Shown piece after piece: positions 48,715 to 60,807 of a stretch of DNA of 64,000 bases. The notes beneath the pieces are model-generated. The model searched no databases. It saw only the letters and a program-made list of their open reading frames with translations, and was not told the origin of the DNA. Made by a program: the position numbers and the translations under genes. The stretch is from Trifolium pratense (Eukaryota; Streptophyta; Magnoliopsida; Fabales; Fabaceae), in assembly GCF_020283565.1 (NCBI RefSeq), contig NC_060061.1:26883362-26947361 (forward strand), written 5' to 3'. The stretch's first letter is position 1, and every line of letters starts with the position of its first letter.

Positions 48715-48840
48715 ACAAAATACTAAAACAAAATTTAGTGTAACGTCTTCAATGACAATTGTACAGTGCATCGGCCTAAAAAATGATTAGATTTAGAGAG
48801 AGAAAATTTCTCTCAAAATTTGACGACTCTACATAAAGAA
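48715..48840 (+). repeat. Duplicate of the phytocyanin gene end (copy 2, right part)
   Basis: Matches 45965-46092 (AACAAAATTTAGTG, GATTTAGAGAG, GAAAATTTCTCTC) and continues past the point where copy 1 holds the solo LTR, giving the empty site. Confidence 0.75.
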
Positions 48841-49234
48841 ACAGTCGTAAAGTATCAAATAATACATTATATGACATTTCATCCGAAATCAACACCCTTT
48901 TCATCCGCTTATCAAAACAAAAACAAAAACACCCTTTTCATCCGAACACCTCTGTACATTGTGATTAATTTTTTTTAGATCATTGCCAAAAGGGATGAGT
49001 ATAGCCCTGTTTGGTGCTTTCTTTGTATCAGAATTTTTTTTAGTGAATTTAGCACTCTTTGTACCTATTTCACTCTTCAATAAAAAAAATAATTGTTTTG
49101 TGTTCCGCTTATATATGGCGCATTTGTTTTGTAGTTTCGTTTTTCCTAGTATCTATTCGTCTTGTGCAGAGACCGGTTATTAATAATACTAATGTATTTG
49201 CCGTTAAAATAAATGTTGTTTTTCCAAAAAACAC
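48841..49234. other. Intergenic flank
   Basis: AT-rich with two AACACCCTTTTCATCCG repeats (about 48890-48945). Short open frames at 48983-49340 show no domain and run into the LTR. AACAC (49230-49234) would be the left target duplication of the next element. Confidence 0.4.
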
Positions 49235-50036
49235 TGTAACACCCAAACCCAATATTAGCCTTATTCTACCTTTAGAATCTTATTTTCAAAAACTACGCAG
49301 CGGATCAAATAAGGTCAAAGACTTAAATAAAAAAGATTAATAAAATATTGGTTCGAGATATTACAAATTACTTCAAAACCTTACTAATAACATTAATTGG
49401 TAGAATACGAGTTTAAACAAATCTTTGAATTAAATAAAGTATTATTAATTATACAAAATAATTAAGACTAGAGGACTCTACATATATAAAACCCCCTTTT
49501 CCCGTGTCATAATCAGAGCGGAGCTTCACCAATACTTGAACACACGACCTGAGAACCTGGACTCCCAAAGGTCCAGCACATACACAAAACAGAGAGTTAG
49601 CAAAATATCCGACTAAGTGCAAGTAACTCGATTACTATCCACACTTGAGTAAATAAAAGTAAGGCATAAGCATATATGTTCCTACACAATTCTATCTAAT
49701 AAGCATACTCATTAACAATATAGCATAGCGAATTAGATAACAAATACACACATAATTATCAAAGAAACACTTATGTTAAATCAATGACAATTATCAAGTA
49801 CAAATGACACATAATTCCTAAATGCACACTAATGTCAATTAGAAATGTATGTCTCCTAATGCATATCTAATGCATGTGGTACCATTCCTTTTTGGATAAA
49901 CTTATATCCCTCTGCATCTCTCATTTGCTTACCAAAGCGGTTATGCATTTGACCAATTACATTGGATTTCCAACCTTACAAAAGACCAATCATACAACAT
50001 GAGTGCATGAAATATTCACATAGCAATTATATGATA

Positions 50037-51177
50037 CTAGCGGGCCAGGCAGGCGCGTTCCGCGCCTGCCTGTGTCTAACTTATGTACCCAAAAAAAAGA
50101 TACGCCTTATGTTATGGTGAGTTTGTTAATAAAAGATTTTTGTTGCTACTAAAAAAAAGCAAGGGTAATGTTGGTATTATGAAAATTCTACCCCAAAACT
50201 CATGTATTCTTTTTATATATTATAGTATAGAATAGATATAGATGAAAAAACCATAAAAAAAAGAGAGGAAGTTAAGGGCAATTATGGAATAATTAAAAAA
50301 CCATAAAGGAAGTTAAGGGCAAAATGGACCCAAAAAAATCCAGCCCAAACTCCCTTATCCCCTTTATATATTGTTATAGATGTATAGAATAGATATAGAT
50401 GAAAAAACCATAAAAAAAAAGAGAGGAAGTTAAGGGCAATTATGGAATAATTAAAAAACCATAAAGGAAGTTAAGGGCAAAATGGACCCAAAAAAATCCA
50501 GCCCAAACTCCCTTATCCCCTTTATATATTGTTATAGATATAGTATAGAATAGATATAGATGAAAAAACCATAAAAAAAAGAGAGGAAGTTAAGGGCAAT
50601 TATGGAATAATTAAAAAACCATAAAGGAAGTTAAGGGCAAAATGGACCCAAAAAAATCCAGCCCAAACTCCCTTATCCCCTTTATATATTGTTATATATT
50701 ATAGTATAGAATAGATATAGATGAAAAAACCATAAAAAAAAGAGAGGAAGTTAAGGGCAATTATGGAATAATTAAAAAACCATAAAGGAAGTTAAGGGCA
50801 AAATGGACCCAAAAAAATCCAGCTCAAGCTCCCTTATCCCCTCTATATATTGTTATAGAAGTATAGAATAGATATAGATGAAAAAACCATAAAAAAAAAA
50901 GAGAGGAAGTTAAGGGCAATTATGGAATAATTAAAAAACCATAAAGGAAGTTAAGGGCAAAATGGACCCAAAAAAATCCAGCCCAAACTCCCTTATCCCC
51001 TTTATATATTGTTATAGATATAGTATAGAATAGATATAGATGAAAAAACCATAAAAAAAGAGAGGAAGTTAAGGGCAATTATGGAATAATTAAAAAACCA
51101 TAAAGGAAGTTAAGGGCAAAATGGACCCAAAAAAATCCAGCCCAAACTCCCTTATCCCCTTTATATATTGTTATAGA
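50037..51177 (-). mobile_element. Helitron with six tandem 5'-end repeats
   Basis: On the minus strand it starts A|TCTATAACAATATATAAAGG at 51177. It ends with a strong hairpin CAGGCAGGCGCGGAACGCGC…, CCCG and CTAG|T at 50037. The 3' 200 bp match the mini-Helitron at 6297-6485. The rest is a tandem array in which each unit starts with the Helitron 5' end. Non-coding. Confidence 0.85.
50241..51177 (-). repeat. 157-162-bp tandem repeat, six copies, inside a Helitron
   Basis: GATGAAAAAACCATAAAAAA begins at 50241, 50398, 50559, 50720, 50877 and 51039. Units are almost identical by eye. Each contains GGAAGTTAAGGGCAA twice and ends with TATATATTGTTATAGA, the reverse complement of the Helitron 5' terminus. 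Confidence 0.95.
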
Positions 51178-52341
51178 TTTACATCTACACATATACCAAT
51201 ATGTATGTACACTATCAATCATAATTACTATTCCAATTAACTATCAACTCCATGATCAATTAACAATTCATATTATGATTCAATCACAAACATCATTGTC
51301 ACACATAATGCATTTATTCCATCAATCAACAATCCAATTATCATTGAATAGAATACTAGCATATATTCCTAATTATTCAATCATTTGAATTCACAAACCT
51401 CATTTTATTTCCAAATAATGTTTCTAACATAAGAAATTATTAACAAGCAAGCATTATTCCAGAAAACTAACTTCAGATTCGGAATCTACACAAAAAAACT
51501 GTGAAAAATAGGTTCGGGGTGCATGAACCATCGGAAAGTCAACACTCAGTCAACAGTCAACGCAGTCTGGTCAAAGTCAAGGGTCAACAGTCAAACTGTC
51601 AAACCAACAGTTGCGTCGGTCATAGCGTCGATATATTTCACGCAAATACCAGTTCATACTACATAATTATTATGCAGAAAAATTAGCGACGCCATAGCGT
51701 CCAACTATTCGATGCAAATACTATATTGCAGATTTTCATAAAAACGGGTTTTGAAGGTGGGTTTGATCCAAAAGTGCTTATTTTCACCAAAATCACTTAT
51801 TTGAACTTAGGAAAAGTACATACACTTAATACCCAACATATAACTCATATAAAACAACTTAAACATAAGTTAAAAACATCAAATCATCAAGATTAATCAC
51901 TTATCTTCAAGTTATTAGATTTTATCATAAATCTCAAAACCCACCATTTTTGCAAAGCTTGAGCAATCAATCAAAAGCAATGACATCATATATGCATCAA
52001 CAAGGAATATAAACACATTCCCAATTCTCAAATTAAGCACAACCCATAGAGATGAAAGAGTTTGGGTATGGAGAAGAAAAGTTTTTCTCCCCTCTATATG
52101 AACCATCTCAAAATGAATAAATTACTACTCTCATACCTTATTGATGTTGGATTCTCTAGCCCTTCATCTCCTAGCTCTTCTTCAATCTTCCCCTCTACTT
52201 AGCTTTCCTCTTCATTCTTTCTCTTCTTTTCTCTAACTTTCTCTTTATCTTTCTTTCTTGAGAGCTTCTCTCTCTACCTCCATCAAAATCATAATTTATG
52301 ACAACCTCTCTCTAACTTGGTCCTTATATAGTTAGGTTTAC

Positions 52342-54561
52342 TGTAACACCCTAACCCATACTACCCTTAAAAACGTAATTTTAAAAACTTTTTAACAAGT
52401 GTAAAGGCAGAGTGCCACGCGGTAATTAAAACACAAGCATACACACAGAGCATCATGAAGTTTAACATGAAAAGCACCAGCGGATTCAATCAAACCAAGC
52501 ATGCATATATATACATATATATATACTTAAGCCATATTCATCCCTAAGGATGTCACTTATACAAGAACTAGCATATCAAAAAGGTAACACCGATATACGA
52601 TGAAAGCCAAGCGAAATCCCCGACTCGATGTTACATTACCAGAGCATTTACTATTTACAACCTCTAGTCAAAAGCTAGTACTAAAAGGAGAAATCTATGC
52701 TAAGTCTCCTCACCAAAAGATACTTCAACACCCAGCTAAAACAGTAGTCTAAACGTCGGCACAGTCCTCAGCCTGAATATCTGAACCCCCAAAGGTCCAG
52801 CAAATAACACAAAGCAGAGAGTTAGAAAACATAATCGCATAACATACGAGCATAAGAAAGGTCTTACACTTTCGAACTACATCATACATATTCTAACTCA
52901 CGTCAAAACATCGCACTAAACAATTATCATTTAATAAAGTTCAACACAATTCAACCAGATAATGTCACATACCATTTATCAAATATATGCGCATTTACCC
53001 TAAGGTATCTAATGCCAATCAATTCACTGTCATGCCATCCCTAGACATAACTAAATGCATGTGGTACCAAGGTGTCTCACCAACGGTGGACCAAGAACAG
53101 TTTTATATCTTGCTGGATATGTCGGAACTTACCGAACCATCTTATCTCCCTTGGATAAGCCAACACAGTTTTATATCCTGTTGGATAACAACTCTGGACT
53201 CATGGATTAATCTAATCCGATCCTCGGTTTCATTATGGACACATAATCCATTTTCGTTATTGGAACCCAAGTTTCCAATGTTCACATACAATCATGAATG
53301 CATGTATGTATGCACATATCAACTATATGATATTCTTTAGCTCGAAGCTACTCTTTTATGAATGCGGGAACACAATCCTAACACATTCACTTAACATTAC
53401 AAATTAATGCCAAAACATCACATTGCTCACTTTAAGCTACAACTTATTGCATACACGTTTCTCAATCATATAACGATTAACAATAAGCATTAACAGTATC
53501 AACAATCATGTAAGGATACCCTTAAACCATGTTACAAGTGTCTAATTACACTTACAAACATTAGCAAAAATTGCTGTCACAGAGGCCTTCGCTGAGCGAA
53601 TCCTCAGCGAGACATGGCGAACCTCACCAGGAAGTCACCTGCTCATGGCGAGCATTGGCGAGCTTCAATGAACTATTCGCTGAGCGAAGGCTTAGCGAGC
53701 CTACGCGAACCTCACCAGGAGATCACCTGCTCATGGCGAGCATTGGCGAGCTTCAGCGAACATGTTCGCTACAGCGAACTCCTGGTCGCTTAGCGAACTA
53801 CACCAGAAAGAATATCTGTTCTTGAGTTTTCTAAGGCGGTTTAACATTGAATCAGCTCAAAAATTCATTCAAACATGTTATAAATTCTTATAAACAGCTA
53901 TTTCAAGCATAAGTGGTATCAAGGAACATTAATCATCCCTTCCAAACATCCAAATACCTCAAACAATCAAAATCATGCCAATTTCTTGGATTTTAAGCAA
54001 CTTTCATAAACTTTTCAAACATGATTCAAACACACACATATCTTTCATGAAATCAAGCTAGTGATTAACACATACAAAGTGATGATGAAGAACATCACAC
54101 TCACATACAAAAGCTTAATCAAAAGTCTAAAAGAAATTGAGTGGGAGAGTTCGGGAATGGAGACATAGACAATCTCCCCTCTCCTTGCCACTCAAGAATC
54201 ATGAATTCTAATCTCTTACCTTAAGTTTGGTGATGATTCCTAGCCTTCTCTTGCTCAAGCTTTCTCTCTTGATCAAACCCTAGCCCTTGCTCTATTCTTG
54301 CTTCTAAGACAAAAGTCATGAAATGAGCTAAGTCTCATGACAAGGTTTCTTTAAATACCTCTCCCTAAAAGTCATGAACCAAGCCCAAATGGCTTAGGCC
54401 CATTGCCTCTCACGCCCGTTAAGCCCAAAACAAATGTTCTCGCGTCTAATAACTTACGCTCGGCTAAATAATTATTCGTCGCTCACTAAAATAATAAAAG
54501 CCAATTAATAAATAAAATAACATTTAATAAAATATACGAATACGAAAAATGGGTCGTTACA
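52342..54561 (-). repeat. Solo LTR of the long-LTR family, with TTTAC duplication
   Basis: On the plus strand it starts TGTAACACCCTAACCC at 52342 and ends GGGTCGTTACA at 54561. Perfect TTTAC duplications flank it (52337-52341 and 54562-54566). 2220 bp. It has the GGACCAAGAACAGTTTTATA-type repeats and a GC-rich GGCGAGC/TTCGCT repeat block (53575-53815), whose open frame is not a gene. It is nested in the LTR 49235-54779. Confidence 0.9.
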
Positions 54562-54779
54562 TTTACCACCTTCTTCTTTTACCAAAATACCCCGCTACTA
54601 AATGGGCCTAAAACATATTCTAACACATCAGTTCCCTCATTCTATTCTTAACGAGTTATTTCTATTAAAAACACGTAAACCAACAATTAACACATAATTA
54701 ATTAATTACATTAAAAACCACAAATAAAATAAATGCAAATAATCAATTAATTATTAATAATTAAATTTGGGTCGTTACA

Positions 54780-56943
54780 ACTCTACCCCACTTAAAAGAA
54801 TTTTTGCCCTCGAAAATTGGCTAAAACAATCTGAACAAGACCACTTCATCTAGTTTTCCAATCAAAACATCCAAAACTCTAGACACTACCAAAGTTTGAC
54901 AAAATTAGTCTCATCCATTCAACACGATTTCATCTACTATCAACAAGAGATCAAGGACGGCCAATTCCTCAATTTGTTAATAGATAGACAACAATCATGA
55001 TGGTGGAATCAACCATCTTTACCAAACTATAATAGTGCTTCCTTAAACATGAAACCTCCATTGAATATTAAATCTAAAGTCCTTTACTTTCCTTATCAAG
55101 TACTACACTTATATTACGTCTGTCTTCACTACACCAAGTACCATGAATTAAATCTTCATAATCCTCACCAACTTTTCCATACTTAATCTTTTTTTTTCAT
55201 AGACAGTTACTTATCTTGCTCTTATTCCCGAATAATCACAAAAATGTTCTCCGGTACTTATACTTATTACGTTCTTCCAACGACTAACTTTCCTATTCCA
55301 TATCTTTTGTTAATGTCACTTCACACTTAACTTCATCTTTTATTCCAAAATCTCATTCGAAATTTTCCAACGTACTTTTTCACTTAATGATTCCAACATT
55401 TTGATTCCGACTGTAACCTTCTCCTATAATTCTTCTCTCGAGCTCGGTTAAATCCAACATATAAATTTTTCCTCTTTATTTCACAATTTCATCCTCAGCT
55501 ACACGAATAGTTCACTTCTTTACTTTGACTAAGTTGCACCAATCTGTCCATTAAATTCAACTCTATTTCCCGACCATTTCTAATCTCTTCAAGAATATAA
55601 TTAGTTAACTTTATTATCCTCAACTTCGCACTTATAAACGTCATCTCATGTATCAATCTTACATTACTGAACTGCTTAATCAACTTCAAAATTCTAATCG
55701 CTTCTCTCTGACTCATATTCAACTCTACTTAATCAACAGATACTTCAAACTCTTGAGATCACTTGAACACTTCAAATCTCGTCTCATATAAAATATTGCT
55801 CCCGAATCAACAACAATTCCAAATCATGAATCAGATACTTTTTCCCATGAATCTTCCACTTCGTTGACGCATAGACCACCACTTGTCCGTCTGTAAAAGC
55901 ACACTACTCAAACTCATTCTAGAAGAAACTTCCAATAAGCTTTCGATAACAATCAGTTAATCCTAGAAAAATTATAATCTTAGCAACTGATTTAGGCTTT
56001 CTATTGCAACACGACATCCACCTTCGACGAATGCACAACTATTCCACCACTCTATAACACATGATTACAAAACTCACTTCATGTAACCAAAACTCACTCT
56101 TCGACGACTTCACATACAACATCCTCTTCATATAAGTTATACCAAACGACATTACTTGCATCTGATGACAACTCGATTCCAAATTTCATCTTACTTATCA
56201 CACTAGCATTCAATACACTGACACCGGCTAACTAATCCATAAAACCATCAAATTGTATCCTCATCCAATTGCTGATAATCACTATAGGTTTTATGTTGTC
56301 ATCCTTCTTCTTACACAATTACACTGACGTCGTCCACGGCGAAACAATTGGTCCGACAGACTTCTTCTGTAACAGATCTTTCATCTGCTCTCCCAATTCA
56401 TCCATCTCCAAAATAAACTTTACAATCGTCTCCACTTTACACTTGAACACTTTCCTTCGGCGACGTCTCCACTTGGCTTGATTACTCACTCTCAAGACAT
56501 CCAAGAAGGGTATAATCTTCTCCCCTACTTATCTTAAACCCACCTACAATCGTCTACTAAAACTCCTGATTCTCACAAATAACTGTAGGTTTCTACGGTT
56601 CTAACTTATCTTCCCAAGAAGAAATTAGTATCGACGGTGTTCGCACACATGTCGCATACAAGGGTAACTACGAACTACTACACATGAACATCTACATAAA
56701 AAAAATTGCACACAAGCGAACATAACATTTCACATAGATATTCAAGTAACATACATCTTCTATAAATCTTAAAATTAAAAATCGAATCAAATTAAGAAAA
56801 GATGAATATTACATAACAACAGTTTCAAATAGTTCAACAATTCATATTCATATACACATGTCATGCAAGAAAATAATTAGCTTAACATGAGAATTATCAT
56901 GGTAACATAAAGTAGTCAAAACATGTGCAACACATTTACCAAG
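54780..56943 (-). other. Internal region of the minus-strand long-LTR element, non-coding
   Basis: Begins with the polypurine tract. On the minus strand the 54900-55020 part matches the 3' internal region of the LARD-like element around 31990-32130. No gag/pol motif or long frame was seen; 55495-55722 and 56269-56504 are short chance frames. It appears to be a second, older member of the same non-coding group. It is cut at 56943 by the plus-strand element. Confidence 0.7.
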
Positions 56944-58934
56944 TGTAACGACCCGATTTTTAGTAAATCGATATTTTATATATTTGCATATATTTTGGGT
57001 TAGTGTTAAATATTTATTTACGCGACCTATAATTATTTATCGCGAACATAAGTTTGTGAGCGAAACCTTTGTCGTGTTAGTGGGCTTGGGCGTGTGATAG
57101 AAGCTTAGTGGGCTTAGGCAAGTTGGGCTTGAACCAAGAGAATTGGAGAGTAGTATAAGTACCAAGTCAAACCAAGGAATAGTATCATAACTTGTTTTTC
57201 ATGAGAAGTTGAAGGTTGTGAGCTTAGAAGCAAGAACCCTAGGAGAGCTAGAAGAACTCGAGCAAGGAGAAGAGATTTAGAAGCCAAGAATCATCCTTCA
57301 ATCTAAGGTGAGAGTGGTTAAGCATAAGCTTGGGTGATCCAAGAGAGGGGAGGTGTCTAGCCTCCATTCCTAAACTCTCTCATCCAATTTCTTTGGGGTT
57401 TGGGTGAAGTTTCTTTATCATAAACATGTCTTTTCATCTTAGTATGCTTAATGAACATCTAGGAGGGAATATGTATATGTTTGATGATGTTTTTGCATGT
57501 TTATGCAACTTTGCTTATTTTGCAAGAAATTGACATGATTTTGTATGTGTGATGTGTTTTGGTGTTTTTGAATGTTGATTCATGTATATATGTATGGTAT
57601 ATACCTGATTGATCACTTGTTATGCATTTATAACATGTTATAATGTATTTTGGATGGATTTGAATGTTAAACCGCCTTTGGAAAACTCAAGAACAGATAT
57701 TTTTCTGGTGTAGTTCGCTAAGCGACCAGGAGTTCGCTGTAGCGAACCTGTTCGCCGAAGCTCGCCAAAGCTCGCTATGAGCAGGTGACTTCCTGGTGAG
57801 GTTCGCCAAGTCTCGCTAAGGCTTCGCTTAGCGAAGGCCTCAGTGACAGCAATTTTTGCTAATGTTTGTAAAGTGTGTGTATCCATGTATTTGGTTTCGT
57901 TTTGGTTTGGAATTATTATATGTTTAATAATTGTGTTGTGTAATGGCATTTATATAAAATGTCAAAGAAGTATATGTATTTTTGTATATCGGATTGTCCG
58001 ATAAAGAAGAATATCAGTTTGTCTGATAAAGAAGTTTAATGGATTATGTTATCCATGTTGTGAGCAGTAGCTTCGTGCTAAGTGATTATCATATGTTTGG
58101 TAAATGCATGGCATTCATAAATTCATGCATTATTTAGGGATATCAGACTTGTCTGATAAAGAAGGATATTGGACTTGTCCAATAAAGAAGAATATCAATG
58201 GTAAGTTCCTTGATAAAGAAGATGGTACCACATGCATTAGTCGTGTCTAGGTTGGCATGACATTGAATGTTTGGCATTAGTCGCATTTGAGTAAATGTGC
58301 AATTATGTGTTATGTGTTATGTGAGTTCGTTGTGTTGTCCGAAACGACGTGAAACTATCTGGTTGTGTATTTGTGAGTATGTGTTATTTGGTGTATTGCT
58401 TATTGAGGCATGTGTGTGAGTTAGTGATACGTGATAGGTTGAATATAGGTGCGTTTCTATATTCGTATGTATGTGATTATGTTTACTAACTCTCTACCTA
58501 TTTGTTATGTGCTGGACCTTTGGGGGTTCAGGTATTCAGGTCGAGGTTTTCGATCGAGCTTTAGCTGTAGATCGTTTTGGTGTGGAGCACTTTTGGTGAG
58601 GAGCTAGTGTAGGCTACCTTTGTATAGTTTGTTAAGTTAGTTTGGTTGTGATGTATATTAGTGCTCTGGTATTTTGTAACATCGAGTCGGGGATGGTTTG
58701 TATTCCGTCGTATATCGATGCGAACATCTTAACTTATGTTTTATGTAGATAAATTATCTTTTGAACTATTTTGTTCATTGCTTTGAAAATCCTTTATGTT
58801 ATGTTTTCCGCTGCGACGTTTCGTGTCGTGTGCACGATCGTTTTATAAAATGTTTTTCCGTAGCGCTCCGGCTACTTATCTTTAAAGAGTTTTTAAGATC
58901 ACGTTTTTAAGGGTAGCTAGCTGAGGGTGTTACA
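56944..58934 (+). repeat. 5' LTR of the Ty3/gypsy element
   Basis: 1991 bp. It contains the TTCGCTAAGCGA/GCTCGCCAA repeat block (57715-57840) and repeated GTC(T/C)GATAAAGAAG units (57990-58220). Confidence 0.88.
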
Positions 58935-59057
58935 ATAGTTGGTATCAGAGCAGGTCGGTTCATGTGAGCCATTAGGATTTTCTTTCTCTTGTATGAAGCA
59001 TGTGTTGGGTACACTGTTAATACATTCTAACGTCGAGTTGTGATTCGTTCAGGAATC

Positions 59058-59724
59058 ATGGCTGCTGCTAGGACCAACGCTCAGATTGCACAAGCTTTGA
59101 CTGCTTTGACTACATTGGTGGTAAGGGATAATGACCCGGGAAGGGATAGTGAGAAAAGATTGGAAAGGTTTATGTCGCATAAACCAACTCTGTTTACCGG
59201 AGGCTATAACCCGGAGGGAGCTATCAAGTGGTTAGATGAGGTTGAGATCATCTTTGAAGCAATGTGTTGTTCTGAGGAGAACAAGACTACTTTGGGAACT
59301 TATGCCCTTAGAGAGGAGGCAATCGTTTGGTGGAGGAATGTGAGACTCAAGATAGGAGTGGACGGTGTTGCTATCGTTTGGGAAACTTTCAAAAGGGAAT
59401 TTTTAAGGAAGTACTTTCCGGCTGATGTGAAGAACAAGAAAGTGATCGAGTTCATGGAGCTCAAGCAAGGAAATTTATCGGTCGCCGAGTATTCGGCTAA
59501 GTTTGAAGCTTTGTGTGTGTTTAGTCCACACTACAACACGGTGGAAGCCGAAGAGGATAAGTGTGTCAAGTTCGAGAGTGGACTTCGTCCGGATATCAAG
59601 CTTTTGATTGGATTTTCTGAAATCAGGGATTTTCCGACCCTTATGACCAAGGCAAGAATTTGTGATGAAGATAGCAAAGCCAAGACCAACTACTATAAGG
59701 TTCTGAATGATAGGAAAGGAAAAG
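59058..59724 (+). pseudogene. Ty3/gypsy gag, N-terminal part
   Basis: The start is chosen at ATG 59058 (MAAARTNAQIAQALTAL). The retrotransposon-gag domain is clear: EKRLERFMSHKPTLFTGG, AIKWLDEVEIIFEAM, EEAIVWWRNVRLKIG, FKREFLRKYFPADV, MELKQGNLSVAEYSAKFEA. The frame is uninterrupted for 222 codons and ends at the copia LTR; the zinc knuckle is not in the window. The domain is like that of plant chromoviruses (Tekay/Del type), by memory of the family. This is the only gypsy protein in the window whose element matches the non-coding LTR family. Confidence 0.85.
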
Positions 59725-60739
59725 TGTTGGCGTTGTATGGTTGGCCTCATTTTGCTAAAACATATGATCTTTCCTGATGTGGAACTACATGCTTCCACCA
59801 TCCAGTATAAGCAAGATGTTCGGTGCAATGCTTCAACATTGGATACCACATCCAGTAGGCCGGGCATGTGTATGTTGAGATCTCGCGCCTAAGTTCTATT
59901 TATGGAATCCACAATAAATGGTCGTTTGTGATAAGGAGCGTTGTCACGCATAATTATTAATGGATCTCGTGATCAAGTGTTGCTTGTTAATCAGATCTTC
60001 AAGTTAAGGAAACAAAACATTTGAATTAAAGATTATTTCCTGAAAGGAACCATTAATTATGCTGAGCTATTGAAGCCTAAATTGAAGACTTACCCTGAGC
60101 TCGTGAAGGTTATTTAAAGAAGGTTGACTCCATTGTTCAAATCACTGAAACCAGAATTGAGTCTTACAAAGCGTGAGTTTAGGTTTGAGTATTGTGTTTT
60201 ATTGTGTTCTAAGTCTTGTGTTGATTTCCCACTAGACTAGGAACTGTGTGTTTGTGCATTGTAATATCTCTGGAGCTTCTAAGCAAGGAGATAGTGTGTG
60301 TATACCATTCCAAAGCTTTTAAGCACGGAAGTGGCGTGAGTGTTTTATGAAGTGTGTCTTCGCATATTAAATCTAGTATTGTACGATCACAGTGGCTGTG
60401 GTCAAGAGGAGGTGAGCGGAGGTTCTCATACCTAGGTGTGTCTTAGGTAGGATATAGCACGGGTGGTGATTAGGTGAGAAGTCATAAACGGGAGGTTTAT
60501 TGAGGGCTTCAAACTAATACTATCATAGTGGATTCTCTCCTGGATTGGTATCCCCCAGAGTAGGCTTATGCTGAACTGGGTTAACAAATTACTGTGTTAA
60601 TTTACTTTCAGTTTTGTTTAGTTTATTATTCCTTGTGTATGCGCTGTTGGATGTTGGATCATTGATTCACGCATTAAAAGTGAAATATAGTGGTGAAGCG
60701 TTGAGTACAACATCTTAATACTAGTGTGCCAGAATTTCA
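59725..60739 (+). repeat. 5' LTR of the Sirevirus-like element
   Basis: 1015 bp. The left end is placed where the gypsy gag frame stops looking like gag (after RKGK). The right end is placed next to the primer-binding site. The short open frames at 59707-59892 are not genes. Confidence 0.75.
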
Positions 60740-60807
60740 ATTGGCATCAGAGCAGGCACCCTGCTCGAAACTCAGGGTGAGCTTCAGGGACGGAAAATTC
60801 TGGTGAG

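Larger units (their letters stand above)
49235..54779 (-). repeat. 3' LTR of a minus-strand long-LTR element, split by two insertions
   Basis: On the plus strand it starts TGTAACACCCAAACCC and ends GGGTCGTTACA at 54779. Beyond that lies a polypurine tract (minus strand CTTTTAAGTGGGGTAGAG, 54780-54797), so it is a 3' LTR. Without the Helitron (50037-51177) and the solo LTR (52342-54561, plus a 5-bp duplication) its length is about 2.2 kb. It shares the CTGGACCTTTGGGAGTCCAGG block with other LTRs of this family. On the minus strand CTATATAAGGACC near 52330 may be its TATA box. Confidence 0.85.
56944..59724 (+). mobile_element. Ty3/gypsy element, 5' LTR and start of gag, cut by a copia insertion
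   Basis: LTR 56944-58934 (TGTAACGACCC…GGGTGTTACA), then the primer-binding site TGGTATCAGAGC (58940-58951), then gag from 59058. The left target duplication would be CCAAG (56939-56943). LTR ends, the GGACCTTTGGGGG block and the primer-binding region are shared with the non-coding element at 26580-35151. The rest of the element must lie right of the window. Confidence 0.88.

Noticed and set aside
50241..51177. CRISPR-like array
   Set aside because: The units are long, directly adjacent and without unique spacers, and the genome is eukaryotic.
53571..53825. An 84-codon frame with GC-rich repeats, similar to a minus-strand frame at 57638-57949
   Set aside because: Both are the same LTR repeat block read in opposite element orientation.
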